NCBI RefSeq assembly: GCF_009498215.1
Contig: NZ_CP043498.1
Coordinates: forward strand, 3,512,001-3,576,000
Direction of reading: 5' to 3'
DNA: 64,000 nt
Source of the DNA: Rhizobium grahamii
GTDB lineage: Bacteria > Pseudomonadota > Alphaproteobacteria > Rhizobiales > Rhizobiaceae
A program made the translations under genes and the position numbers. The notes under the pieces are model-generated. The model saw nothing but the letters and a program-made list of their open reading frames with translations. It was not told the DNA's origin and ran no database searches. This document shows positions 1 through 8,872 of the stretch, in pieces (position 1 is the stretch's first letter; each line of letters opens with the position of its first letter).

Positions 1-82
1 GGCCAATTTCGTCCGCATCTGAAAAGCGGAAATAGTTCGTGCGGTCAATCATTTCGAGGGGCTGACAGGGGGATTTGTAAAA

Positions 83-100
83 CTGAACCGTTTGGTTACT
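83..100. promoter_or_regulatory. Putative TetR operator upstream of uxaC
   Basis: An imperfect 18-bp palindrome, CTGAACC-GTTT-GGTTACT, lies about 60 bp before the uxaC start. Its core AACC-GTTT-GGTT is perfectly symmetric. It matches in layout (7-4-7) and sequence the palindromes at 12067-12084 and 12933-12950. A weak promoter (TTTCGA at 52-57, TTGTAA at 75-80) may lie just upstream, so a bound repressor would cover the transcription start. The regulator is inferred to be the TetR protein at 12205-12879. Confidence 0.55.
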
Positions 101-161
101 AAAAGCCCTTGCCGCGTTCCGACTTGTGGGATAGGCCGGTAGCCCTCAGGGAGGAATTCTT

Positions 162-1577
162 ATGGATGTTGGAAACGGCTTTCTTCATCCGGACCGGCTC
201 TTTCCGGCCGATCCGGCAACCCGAACGGTCGCGCGCGATCTATACGAGACGGTTCGCGCACTGCCCATCGTAAGCCCGCACGGGCATACGGAGCCGTCGT
301 GGTTTGCCGACGACAAGCCGTTCGAGGATGCGTCTTCGCTCCTCGTCATCCCCGATCATTATCTCTTCCGCATGCTCCACAGCGTCGGCGTCAAGCTCGA
401 CGATCTCGGCGTTCCGCGCCTGGACGGCAAGCCGGTCGCCAAGGGTCGCGACATCTGGCGCGCCTTTGCCGCGCAGTATCATCTCTTCCGCGGCACGCCC
501 TCCAGCCTCTGGGTCGATCACGCGGTGTCGGCCATCCTCGGCTGCGAGGAGCCGTTGACGCGAGGGAATGCCGATGCGCTCTACGATCATATCAATGCGC
601 AGCTGGCGCTGCCGGAATTCCGCCCGCGCGCCCTGCACAAGCGTTTCGGCATCGAGACGATCGCCACGACCGAAGGCGCTCTCGATCCGCTGGTGCATCA
701 CCAGAAAATGGCGGAAGACGGCTGGATCGGCCGCGTCCGCACCACCTACCGGCCGGATAGCGTCACCGACCCGGATGCCGTCGGCTTCCGCGAAAACCTC
801 GTCCGGCTTGGCGAACTGACCGGTTGCGACGTGACGAAGTGGGATGAGTTGATCGATGCCCATCGCAAGCGCCGCGCCTATTTCCGCCAATTTGGCGCAA
901 CCGCCACCGACCATGGTGTTCCGACCGCTTTCACGGCGGACCTGCCGCTCGCCGACAAGCAGCGCCTTCTCGACAAGGCGTACAAGGGCACGCTGAGTGC
1001 CGAGGAAGCGGAGCTTTTCCGCGGCCAGATGCTCACCGAAATGGCGGGGCTTTCGGCCGAAGACGGCATGACGATGCAGATCCATGCCGGCTCGCGCCGC
1101 AATACCGATCGCGAACTGTTCCAGACTCGCGGTCCGAATATGGGCGCGGACATCCCGACACCGACCGACTGGGTCGGCGGCCTCTCTGCCATGCTGGCAA
1201 AGTACGGCCATGCGCCGGGTCTTCGCGTGCTGCTGTTTACGCTCGACGAGACGACCTATGCCCGCGAGCTGGCGCCGATGGCCGGCCATTGGCCATGCCT
1301 GATGATCGGCCCGCCCTGGTGGTTCCACGACAGCCCGAACGGCATTCGCCGCTATCTAGACCAGGTGGTGGAGACGGCAGGCTTCGCCAATCTGGCGGGC
1401 TTCAACGACGATACGCGGGCACTTCTGTCGATCCCGGCCCGCCACGATGTCTGGCGCCGCGAGGTCTGCCGTTTCCTGGCACAGTTCGTGACCGAACACC
1501 GGATGTCCCGCACGGAAGCCGAGATCGTCGCCGGCGAACTCTCCTACGGAAACGCGAAAAAGGCATACAAGCTGTGA
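162..1577 (+). CDS. uxaC: Glucuronate (uronate) isomerase
   Basis: Converts D-glucuronate to D-fructuronate (and D-galacturonate to D-tagaturonate) in the cytoplasm, the first step of hexuronate breakdown. The 471-aa protein has the usual UxaC length. The N-terminal SPHGHTEPSWF stretch (about residues 38-48) supplies metal-binding histidines of the amidohydrolase-like barrel, and the C-terminal half carries conserved segments such as GPPWWFHDSP. The ATG follows a strong ribosome site, AGGGAGGA (148-155). The stop codon overlaps the GTG start of the next gene, so the two genes are translationally coupled. A putative TetR operator lies upstream (83-100). Family assignment is firm; whether the natural substrate is glucuronate or galacturonate cannot be read from the sequence. 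Confidence 0.95.
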   Translation: MDVGNGFLHPDRLFPADPATRTVARDLYETVRALPIVSPHGHTEPSWFADDKPFEDASSLLVIPDHYLFRMLHSVGVKLDDLGVPRLDGKPVAKGRDIWRAFAAQYHLFRGTPSSLWVDHAVSAILGCEEPLTRGNADALYDHINAQLALPEFRPRALHKRFGIETIATTEGALDPLVHHQKMAEDGWIGRVRTTYRPDSVTDPDAVGFRENLVRLGELTGCDVTKWDELIDAHRKRRAYFRQFGATATDHGVPTAFTADLPLADKQRLLDKAYKGTLSAEEAELFRGQMLTEMAGLSAEDGMTMQIHAGSRRNTDRELFQTRGPNMGADIPTPTDWVGGLSAMLAKYGHAPGLRVLLFTLDETTYARELAPMAGHWPCLMIGPPWWFHDSPNGIRRYLDQVVETAGFANLAGFNDDTRALLSIPARHDVWRREVCRFLAQFVTEHRMSRTEAEIVAGELSYGNAKKAYKL

Positions 1578-3028
1578 CCGAACGTCTGACAAGCCTTTCC
1601 GGCCTCGCGCCGACCGCAAAGCTTCCGGGCTATGATCGCAAGGCATTGAAGCCGGGTATTCTGCATCTCGGTCCCGGCGCGTTCTTTCGTGCCCACTTCG
1701 CGCCGTTCACCGACGCCGCGATTGCCGTCGCTGGCGGCGACTGGGGCATCGAGGTCGCAAGCCTACGCACGGCCGACGTCGCCGATCACCTGAACGAGCA
1801 GAACGGGCTCTACACGATGCTCGTGCGCGATACGTCTGGCACGACGGCGCATGTCATCGGCCCGATCCTGCGCGCCCATGTCGCCACTCGCAATCCCGGC
1901 GATCTGCTTGCAAGGCTGGAAGACCCGGCCATCCGCATCGTCAGCCTGACGGTAACGGAGAAGGCTTACGGCTTCGATTCCGCCACGGGCGGGCTCGACC
2001 TGAAACACCCCGACATTGCCGCCGACCTTGCCAACCGCCATGCGCCGCGCGGCGTCATCGGCTATCTCGTCGAAGGTCTTGCGCGCCGTCGCGCCAAGGG
2101 CATAGCGCCATTCACGCCGCTCAGCTGCGACAACCTGCCGAGTAACGGCGCCGTCCTAAAGCGGCTCGTGCTCGAGTTTGCCGGTCGCATCGATTCGGAG
2201 CTTCGCCAGTGGATCGAAACAAACGTACCCTTCCCATCGACCATGGTCGATCGCATCACGCCGGCAAGCACGGACGCCACCTATCGCGATGCCGAAAGGC
2301 TGACCGGCAGGCAGGATCTGGCGGCGATCGAAACAGAACCCTTCACGCAATGGGTGATCGAGGATCACTTCGCCAATGGCCGCCCGGAATGGGAGAAGGC
2401 CGGCGCGTTGATGGTCGAGGAAGTCTCGGCTTACGAAAAGATGAAGCTGCGGATGCTCAACGGGGCGCATTCGCAGCTCGCCTATCTCGGATATATAGGT
2501 GGCTATGAATTCATCCGCGACGTCATGGATGACGCCGGCCTGGCGGCCCTGGCACGCCGTCACATGAACGCAGCCGCCGCCACGCTCGATCCTGTACCCG
2601 GTATCGACCTAGAGGCCTATGCGGATGAGTTGATCGCACGCTTTGCAAACAAAGCGATCGCCCACCGCACCTATCAGATCGCCATGGACGGGACGCAGAA
2701 ACTGCCGCAGCGTCTGCTGGAGCCCGCGACCGAGGCGTTGGAAAATGGCAGCAAGGCGGAAACCTATGCGATCGCAGTAGCTGCCTGGATGCGCTACGCT
2801 CTTGGCGTCGACAGGAACGGCGAACGCTACGAATTGCGTGATCCTCGCGCTACGGAAATTGCCGTTTTGCTGGCCGAAGTGCCGCGCAATGGCGGTGCCG
2901 TGTCGAAAGCCTTGTTCGGTTTGCCGGGCCTCTTTCCGGCGGCGCTGACGGGCAATATCGGTTGGACCGAGGATGTGGCGAACAAGCTGGAGATCCTGAT
3001 CCAAGACAACAGGCTCCCGCTGTTTTGA
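1574..3028 (+). CDS. Mannitol dehydrogenase family protein, probable fructuronate reductase
   Basis: Likely NAD(H)-dependent reduction of D-fructuronate to D-mannonate, the step after UxaC. The 484-aa protein begins MTERLTSLSG if the GTG at 1574 is used; that GTG overlaps the uxaC stop as GTGA, which favours it over longer in-frame starts inside uxaC. The LGPGAFFRAH segment near residue 32 belongs to the N-terminal Rossmann domain, and the KMRLLNGAHSQLAYLGY-like segment (here KLRMLNGAHSQLAYLGY, about residues 289-305) is the family hallmark holding the catalytic lysine region. It could instead be a mannitol, arabinitol or tagaturonate reductase; the uxaC linkage makes an UxuB-type role most likely. 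No mannonate dehydratase (uxuA) follows it. Confidence 0.85.
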   Translation: MTERLTSLSGLAPTAKLPGYDRKALKPGILHLGPGAFFRAHFAPFTDAAIAVAGGDWGIEVASLRTADVADHLNEQNGLYTMLVRDTSGTTAHVIGPILRAHVATRNPGDLLARLEDPAIRIVSLTVTEKAYGFDSATGGLDLKHPDIAADLANRHAPRGVIGYLVEGLARRRAKGIAPFTPLSCDNLPSNGAVLKRLVLEFAGRIDSELRQWIETNVPFPSTMVDRITPASTDATYRDAERLTGRQDLAAIETEPFTQWVIEDHFANGRPEWEKAGALMVEEVSAYEKMKLRMLNGAHSQLAYLGYIGGYEFIRDVMDDAGLAALARRHMNAAAATLDPVPGIDLEAYADELIARFANKAIAHRTYQIAMDGTQKLPQRLLEPATEALENGSKAETYAIAVAAWMRYALGVDRNGERYELRDPRATEIAVLLAEVPRNGGAVSKALFGLPGLFPAALTGNIGWTEDVANKLEILIQDNRLPLF

Positions 3029-3035
3029 GGACGAG

Positions 3036-3061
3036 CCTGCGACAGATTTCATCGTCGCAGG
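3036..3061 (+). terminator. Stem-loop after the uxaC-reductase operon
   Basis: CCTGCGAC and GTCGCAGG form a perfect 8-bp stem with a 10-nt loop, 8 bp after the reductase stop, followed by GGATTTTCC. The run of T is short, so it may act in both directions between the convergent genes. The remaining ~220 bp up to 3280 contain further small inverted repeats (ATCCCT...AGGGAT near 3142-3163) but no gene. Confidence 0.55.
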
Positions 3062-3279
3062 GGATTTTCCCAGACAGGTGATCGCCGCACTTGTAACCCT
3101 TGGCGGCTGTTCTTGGCGGCTTACCTGCGCCCAGCCCGTCATCCCTGTGCTGTTATAGGGATTCGGTGTGCCCCATCCTTGGGGTGTAGGAGGCACGGCT
3201 AATGGTCATTCACCGCGCCGAGGCTCGGCGCCTGATTTCCCGTGACAAATGCAGGAATGACCGCCTCTCAGCTCAGAGC

Positions 3280-5730
3280 CTATCCCTTCACTCTCACCAT
3301 ATCCGGATCGTACAAGGGTTTCAGCGAAACTTGGCAGGGTACGCGCTCACGGGCCACGTCGAGTTCGTAGCTGCCTGACAGAACGAAGTCTTCGCTCACG
3401 CCTTCGGGATTGCGGACATAGCCGTAGCCGATCGGCTTCCCGACGGTGTAGCCGAAGCCGCCGCTGGAGAGCCAGCCGACCCGTTTGCCGTCGCGGTAGA
3501 TCGTCTCGCGGCCAAGCAGTACGATATCGGGATCCTCAGGCACGAAGCAGGCGAGCATTTTCTTGACGCCTGACGCGAGCTGCCGTTCGATTGCCTCGCG
3601 GCCCCGGAAAGGCGTGTTCTTCCTCGTCTTCACGGCCCAGCCAAGCCCGGCTTCGATGGGCGTGTGGTCCGGGCCGATATCCGAACCCCAGGCGCGATAA
3701 CCCTTTTCAAGGCGGCAGCTTTCGATGGCGCGATAACCGGCATTGGTCAGCTGCAGCGGAGCGCCCGCTTCCATCAGCGCGTCATAAACGGTCGTTGAGT
3801 ATTCGACCGGCACATGCAGCTCGTAACCGAGTTCGCCGACGTAGGTGATGCGCAGAGCCCGAACCGGGCAGCCGGCAATGCCGATTGTCTTGACGCGTCC
3901 GAAGGGAAACGCGGCATTGGAAACATCGCTGTTTGTCACCTTCTCGAGCACGGCGCGCGCATTCGGTCCCATCAGCGAAAGCACGGAATAGGCGGACGTG
4001 ACGTCGACGAGCTCCGCGTGCATCCCGTCCGGAATATTGTGTGCGATCCAGTCGAAGTCATGCGTCGCGAAACCGGTGCCGGTCACGATGTAATATTCGT
4101 CATCGGCCACGCGGGCGCAGGTCAGATCGCATTCGATGCCGCCCTTGTCATTCAGCATCTGCGTGTAGACAAGCGAGCCAACCGGCTTTGCCACGTCGTT
4201 GGCGGCGATCCACGACAGTGCCGCCTCGGCATCGCGCCCCTTCAACACGAACTTGGCGAAAGACGTCTGATCGAAGATCACGGCGGCCTCGCGCACGGCC
4301 CTATGTTCACGCCCGACGGCCTCGAACCAGTTCTGACGACCGTACGTGTAGGTGTCCTTCGGTTCCTCGTCGGCGAAGAGATCGGCAAACCAGTTCGGCC
4401 GCTCCCATCCAAGCTTTTCGCCGAAGCAGGCCCCCTGCGCTTTCAGCCGGTCGTAGAGCGGCGATTTGCGGCATGGCCGGCCGCTCGAATACTCCTCGAA
4501 GGGAAAGGCCAGCGTGTAGTGCTTGCCATAGGCCTCCAGCGTGCGCGTGCGCACCCAGTCCGTGTCGAAATGCGGGCGGCCGAAGCGGCGGATATCGACC
4601 GGCCAGAGGTCGTAGGGCGGCTCGCCTTTGGCAACCCATTCGGCCAACGCCATGCCGGCGCCGCCGCCGGACGCGATACCGAAGGCGTTGAAGCCGGCGC
4701 CGACGAAGAAGTTCTTCAGCTCCGGCGCCTCGCCGAGAATGAAATTGCCATCAGGCGTAAAGCTCTCTGGCCCGTTCAGCAGCTGCTTGACGCCGACGGT
4801 TTCGAGCGCCGGGACACGGCCGAGCGCCTGCTCCATGATCTGCTCGAAATGATCGAAATTGCTGTCGAGCAGCGTGTAGTGGAACCCCTCGGGAATGCCA
4901 TCCTTCGCCCATGCGATCGGGTTCGGCTCGTAGCCGCCCATGACGATGCCGCCGACCTCTTCCTTGTAGTAGGTCAGCCGGTCGGGGTCGCGCAGCGTCG
5001 GCAGGTTCGAGGGCACGCCGAAGGATTCGGTGATGATGTACTGGTGCTCGACGGATACGAGCGGCACATTGACGCCGAAGCGGGCCGCAAAGGCGCGCGT
5101 CCACTGGCCGGCGCAGACCACGACGCGTTCGCACTCAATGCGGCCATGCTCGGTGATGACGGCGCGAATCCTGCCCTTGTCGATCTCGAGGTCGAGAACC
5201 TCCGTATCCTCGAAAATCGAGACACCGGACATGCGGGCGCCCTTGGCAAGCGCCTGCGTGATGTCAGATGGGTTGGCCTGGCCGTCGGTCGGAAGATAGG
5301 CGGCGCCGACGAGATCGTCTATTGTCATCAGCGGCCAGAGATCGAAGGCCTCCTGTGGCGTCAGCAGTTGCATCTCAAGCCCGAAGGATTGCGCGGTCGT
5401 TGCCTGGCGCTTGACCTCGGTCCAGCGCTCCTCGTTGCAGGCAAGGCGCAAACCGCCATTCATCTTCCAGCCGGTGCCAAGGCCCGTTTCGGCCTCAAGC
5501 TTCTTGTAGAGATCGACGGAATAGCCGAGCAACTGTGTGATGTTGGCACTGGTGCGCAACTGGCCAACGAGCCCGGCGGCATGAAAGGTCGTGCCTGAGG
5601 TCAGCTTCTTGCGCTCGAGCAGCACCGTATCCGTCCAGCCGAGCTTACCGAGATGGTAGGCCGTCGAGCAGCCGATGATCCCGCCGCCGATAACAACGGC
5701 CTTGGCCGTCTTTGGCAATTCCTTCGTCAT
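3280..5730 (-). CDS. FAD-dependent dehydrogenase with GcvT domain (dimethylglycine/sarcosine dehydrogenase-like)
   Basis: An 816-aa flavoprotein of the DMGDH/SARDH group, which oxidatively demethylates N-methylated amino acids and passes the one-carbon unit to tetrahydrofolate. The N-terminal DAO domain has the dinucleotide motif GGGIIG (residues 15-20) and SGTTFHAAGL, in which His50 matches the histidine that carries FAD covalently in the family. The C-terminal half (from about 430) is a GcvT/aminomethyltransferase-like folate domain. The start at 5730 (MTKELPKTAK) is chosen because it lies 1 bp after the stop of the upstream kinase gene; a longer in-frame start inside that gene is unlikely. 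The exact methylamine substrate is unknown. Its pairing with a kinase is discussed in the findings. Confidence 0.85.
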   Translation of the reverse strand: MTKELPKTAKAVVIGGGIIGCSTAYHLGKLGWTDTVLLERKKLTSGTTFHAAGLVGQLRTSANITQLLGYSVDLYKKLEAETGLGTGWKMNGGLRLACNEERWTEVKRQATTAQSFGLEMQLLTPQEAFDLWPLMTIDDLVGAAYLPTDGQANPSDITQALAKGARMSGVSIFEDTEVLDLEIDKGRIRAVITEHGRIECERVVVCAGQWTRAFAARFGVNVPLVSVEHQYIITESFGVPSNLPTLRDPDRLTYYKEEVGGIVMGGYEPNPIAWAKDGIPEGFHYTLLDSNFDHFEQIMEQALGRVPALETVGVKQLLNGPESFTPDGNFILGEAPELKNFFVGAGFNAFGIASGGGAGMALAEWVAKGEPPYDLWPVDIRRFGRPHFDTDWVRTRTLEAYGKHYTLAFPFEEYSSGRPCRKSPLYDRLKAQGACFGEKLGWERPNWFADLFADEEPKDTYTYGRQNWFEAVGREHRAVREAAVIFDQTSFAKFVLKGRDAEAALSWIAANDVAKPVGSLVYTQMLNDKGGIECDLTCARVADDEYYIVTGTGFATHDFDWIAHNIPDGMHAELVDVTSAYSVLSLMGPNARAVLEKVTNSDVSNAAFPFGRVKTIGIAGCPVRALRITYVGELGYELHVPVEYSTTVYDALMEAGAPLQLTNAGYRAIESCRLEKGYRAWGSDIGPDHTPIEAGLGWAVKTRKNTPFRGREAIERQLASGVKKMLACFVPEDPDIVLLGRETIYRDGKRVGWLSSGGFGYTVGKPIGYGYVRNPEGVSEDFVLSGSYELDVARERVPCQVSLKPLYDPDMVRVKG

Positions 5731-5731
5731 A

Positions 5732-6607
5732 TTATCGATCCTGTTCGAAAGCGTCGTAGGCGCGCTCAAAGCGCGCAAGATTCTCGGCCGTGTAGCCTGC
5801 GTAGTCGAAGTCGATGGTGGAGTGGATTTCCGACACCATGCTCCACAGCGTCTCACGCAGCAGCGAAGCGCACTTCATCGCCTGATAGCGTCGCCAGAGA
5901 TCGGTACTCACCGGCATCCGATAGTAGGCCTCTAGCATCGATCGCTCGGTCGCCTCGGAAAACTCGCTGTTGGAGGCAAGGCCGCCGAGATCGAAGAGCG
6001 GCGTGTTGAATCCCGCATAGTCCCAGTCGATCAGCCACAGGCGCTTGCCGTCATCGAGAAAGTTGGCGGCCAGCATGTCGTTGTGGCCGAAGGCGATCTC
6101 GAACGGGCCACCCGCCACCTCCAACGTTTCGGCTTTTGCCAGCAGATCCGGGAAGAGTCGGCGATAGGGGCTGTCGGCTGCTTCCAGATTGGCGATGTAG
6201 TCGCGAATGACATGGAAGACCCAGAAGATTGCCGCCGCACCGCGAAATTCACGGGCGATGTCATGGTGGCACGCCCGCACCAGCGGGATCACACGCTCCA
6301 AAGTCTCGGGGCGCCGAAGATCCTCCGGCGTGAGCGCCTTCGAGTCGATGTAGTTGAGGACGAGCACGCCCGGCGCATGATAAATGACTTCGGGCGACAA
6401 TCCCGCCGCATGTGCGGCCTGGCTGGCGGCAAGCTCGTTCTGCCGGCTGATATGGTGAACCGGAATGTCTTCACCCAATCGGACGACGCGGCGAACCGTG
6501 CGATCGCGCACCAGATAATTCCGGTTTGTGATGCCACCGGGGATCGGCACAATTTCGATCGGACCCTGCCAGATGCCAAGCGCATGAATCCGATCTTCAG
6601 GCGTCAC
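5732..6607 (-). CDS. APH/choline-kinase family phosphotransferase
   Basis: A 291-aa small-molecule kinase of the aminoglycoside phosphotransferase/choline kinase fold. It shows GGITNRNYLV (about 24-33) as the nucleotide-binding start, the Brenner-type motif H175-N-D177-MLAA-N182 with catalytic Asp177, and IDWDYAG (193-199) holding the metal-binding aspartate. Order and spacing resemble LicA/choline-ethanolamine kinases. It is followed with a 1-bp gap by the GcvT-type dehydrogenase and preceded, after 66 bp, by the ABC ATPase gene, so it may be the last-but-one gene of the sugar ABC operon or start its own unit. The substrate is inferred to be an amino alcohol or a sugar derivative; nothing in the sequence decides this. 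Confidence 0.8.
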   Translation of the reverse strand: MTPEDRIHALGIWQGPIEIVPIPGGITNRNYLVRDRTVRRVVRLGEDIPVHHISRQNELAASQAAHAAGLSPEVIYHAPGVLVLNYIDSKALTPEDLRRPETLERVIPLVRACHHDIAREFRGAAAIFWVFHVIRDYIANLEAADSPYRRLFPDLLAKAETLEVAGGPFEIAFGHNDMLAANFLDDGKRLWLIDWDYAGFNTPLFDLGGLASNSEFSEATERSMLEAYYRMPVSTDLWRRYQAMKCASLLRETLWSMVSEIHSTIDFDYAGYTAENLARFERAYDAFEQDR

Positions 6608-6673
6608 GCTTTTCCCCCTCGCGGCCTATCCTATTGAAATCATGGCCAGAGAGGGATCAGCTGTCAAGCGCGG

Positions 6674-7753
6674 CTAGATGGTGGCGCCTGATGCATCGAA
6701 GACATGACACCGCGCAGGATCGAAGAACGCTTTCACGTTCGTTCCGCGTTCGACCTTCTGCTGCCCGTCAAGCGCTATCGTCAGCTGCTGCCCATCCGGC
6801 GTCTTCGCGTAGAGCATGGTTGCGCCGCCGAGGTTTTCAACGAGATCGACATTGACAGTTGTAAGCGTGATCCCGCCGGTTTCGAGCACCGAAAGATGTT
6901 CCGGCCTGATGCCGAAGGTAACGGCTTGCCCGGCCTCGGTATTGAGTCGGCGCGGGAGGCGAACAGAGTTGCCGCAGACGTTGATGGTCGTGTCGGCTGC
7001 GCCCACCTGCTCGATGCGGGCCTGCAGGAAGTTCATTTTCGGGCTGCCGATGAAGCCCGCCACGAAACGGTTGGCCGGGTTGTTATAGAGATCGAGCGGC
7101 GCACCGACCTGCTCGATACGGCCTGAGTTCAGCACCACGATCTTGTCGGCCATAGTCATGGCTTCCACCTGGTCGTGGGTGACGTAGATCATCGTGTTGC
7201 CAAGGCTGCGATGCAGCCGGGAAATCTCGACGCGCATCTGCACGCGCAGTTCCGCGTCGAGGTTGGAGAGCGGCTCGTCGAACAGGAAGATGCGCGGCTC
7301 ACGCACGATCGCGCGGCCGATCGCCACGCGCTGGCGCTGGCCACCAGAGAGAGCCTTCGGCTTGCGCTCCAGCAGCTTCTCGATCTGCAGAATTTCGGCG
7401 GCGCGCTTCACCTTCGGCTGGATCTCGGTCTTCTTGTAGCCGGCAGTCTCAAGCCCGAAGGCAAGGTTCTTATAGACAGACATATGCGGGTATAGCGCAT
7501 AGGACTGGAACACCATCGCGATACCGCGCTTGGCCGGAGCCACCTCGTTCATCCGCTCATTGTCGAGCAGCAGCGCGCCACCGGTGATCTCTTCCAGACC
7601 CGCGATCATGCGCAGCAGGGTGGACTTGCCGCAGCCTGACGGGCCGACGAAGACCGCGAACTCGCCGGGATCGATCTTCAGGTCGATGCCGTGGATAACA
7701 TCAAGCGCGCCGTAGCGCTTTTCGACCTTCTGGAGAACGACGCTTGTTGCCAT
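6674..7753 (-). CDS. Sugar ABC transporter ATP-binding protein (UgpC/MalK/MsmK type)
   Basis: The 359-aa ATPase drives the importer encoded upstream. It has Walker A GPSGCGKST (37-45), Q-loop QSYALYP, the signature LSGGQRQR (135-142), Walker B FLFDEP (156-161) and a C-terminal OB-fold/TOBE regulatory domain from about 240. Length and the C-terminal domain fit the CUT1 carbohydrate subfamily. It is separated from the permeases by a Gfo/Idh oxidoreductase gene, an arrangement common in rhizobial sugar operons. It is the only ATPase gene near the binding proteins at 10718 and 21539 and could serve both. Confidence 0.93.
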   Translation of the reverse strand: MATSVVLQKVEKRYGALDVIHGIDLKIDPGEFAVFVGPSGCGKSTLLRMIAGLEEITGGALLLDNERMNEVAPAKRGIAMVFQSYALYPHMSVYKNLAFGLETAGYKKTEIQPKVKRAAEILQIEKLLERKPKALSGGQRQRVAIGRAIVREPRIFLFDEPLSNLDAELRVQMRVEISRLHRSLGNTMIYVTHDQVEAMTMADKIVVLNSGRIEQVGAPLDLYNNPANRFVAGFIGSPKMNFLQARIEQVGAADTTINVCGNSVRLPRRLNTEAGQAVTFGIRPEHLSVLETGGITLTTVNVDLVENLGGATMLYAKTPDGQQLTIALDGQQKVERGTNVKAFFDPARCHVFDASGATI

Positions 7754-7777
7754 GATCTCAGGATCCTCCCTGGTCCG

Positions 7778-8851
7778 TTACTTTGTGCGAGCACGCCAGT
7801 CGGCGTACTTCGGGCTGTCCGACCCGATCGGCAGGATGACTTCGCTGCCGGTATCGGACGATTGATAGATGGCGGTGACGAGTTCCAGCGCGCGGCGCGC
7901 GTCCCTTGTCGTCACTGGTAGCGGCCCGTTGCCGCAGAGATAGGCGTGGAAATGCTCCATCTGCGTGGTGAAGCGAGGTGCGACCGGTTGCCAGTTACCG
8001 ATGATGGCGTCGATACGCGTCTGGATCCCGTCATTGGCGGCGATGATCTTCCACGGATCCTTGCCCGGCGAATAGGGCTCGTGGTTGCTCTCGAAGGTGA
8101 CGTTTTCGAAATGCAGTCGCAGGCGACTGATCTGCTCCTGCGAGCCGAGCGTGCAGGAGAGCGACACGAAGGCGCCGTTCTGCATCAGCAGGCTCGCAGA
8201 GGCGCAGTCCTCGACCTCGATATCGTTGACCCGGGTCGCGACACGGCCGAAGACCTTGGAGACAGGCCCCATCAGATGCAGCAGCATGTCGTGCAGGTGC
8301 AGCGCGTGCGTCACCAGTACACCGCCAAGCTCGGTCTCCCATTTGCCGCGCCACGGCACGGCGTAATATTCGGGCGTCCGCAGCCAGAAGGTCTCGACCG
8401 AGCCCATGTAGGGCTTGCCCGCGATGCCGGCCTCGATGATCCGCTTCGCCTTTTCGATGCCGTCGCCGTAGCGGTACTGGAAGATCGGCATCAGCGTGCC
8501 CTTGGCCGCTTTCTCCGCTTCCATGATCGTGTCGACGCCGCAAAGCGAGCCGGTCAACGGCTTCTCGCAGATGACGTGCTTGCCCGCTGCCAGCGCCGCC
8601 ACCACCTGCTCCAGGTGGATGCCGGGCGGCGTGCAGATGTCGACGATATCGACGCTCTCATCGGCCAGCACGTCGGCAAACGAGGTCGTGCGCTTGGCGA
8701 TGTCGAACTCGTCGCCGATCTCGCGCAGCCGTTCTTCGTTCAGGTCGCAGATCGCCACGACCTTGAACTTGTCCGGATGCGGCAGGTAGCCTTCGACGAT
8801 GTGGGAACGGCCGATGCCGCAGCCAACGATCGCAACATTCTTGATACTCAT
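7778..8851 (-). CDS. Gfo/Idh/MocA family oxidoreductase (first of three)
   Basis: A 357-aa NAD(P)-dependent sugar dehydrogenase. The N-terminal Rossmann fold reads VAIVGCGIGRSH (6-17), and CEKPL (95-99) carries the conserved Lys97 used in catalysis. The C-terminal two-thirds form the substrate-binding alpha/beta domain; the region HALHLHDMLLHL supplies the typical catalytic histidine segment. It lies inside the ABC transporter operon (24 bp before the ATPase gene, 21 bp after the permease gene), which implies that it acts on the imported compound, typically oxidising a sugar hydroxyl to a keto group. The substrate is not identifiable. Confidence 0.88.
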   Translation of the reverse strand: MSIKNVAIVGCGIGRSHIVEGYLPHPDKFKVVAICDLNEERLREIGDEFDIAKRTTSFADVLADESVDIVDICTPPGIHLEQVVAALAAGKHVICEKPLTGSLCGVDTIMEAEKAAKGTLMPIFQYRYGDGIEKAKRIIEAGIAGKPYMGSVETFWLRTPEYYAVPWRGKWETELGGVLVTHALHLHDMLLHLMGPVSKVFGRVATRVNDIEVEDCASASLLMQNGAFVSLSCTLGSQEQISRLRLHFENVTFESNHEPYSPGKDPWKIIAANDGIQTRIDAIIGNWQPVAPRFTTQMEHFHAYLCGNGPLPVTTRDARRALELVTAIYQSSDTGSEVILPIGSDSPKYADWRARTK

Positions 8852-8872
8852 TGATCTATATCCGTAACTGCA

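Noticed and set aside
1289..1573. Upstream extension of the fructuronate-reductase reading frame into uxaC
   Set aside because: The extra residues overlap uxaC and have no family match; the GTG at 1574 overlapping the uxaC stop gives the proper family length.
3070..3260. RIME-type or other rhizobial intergenic repeat
   Set aside because: Only short inverted repeats are visible and no second copy was recognised in this window; a genome comparison would be required.
3814..5598. Long open frame (594 codons) on the plus strand opposite the GcvT-type dehydrogenase
   Set aside because: It is a composition effect of a high-GC gene on the other strand; the product has no recognisable domain while the minus-strand product is a complete known enzyme.
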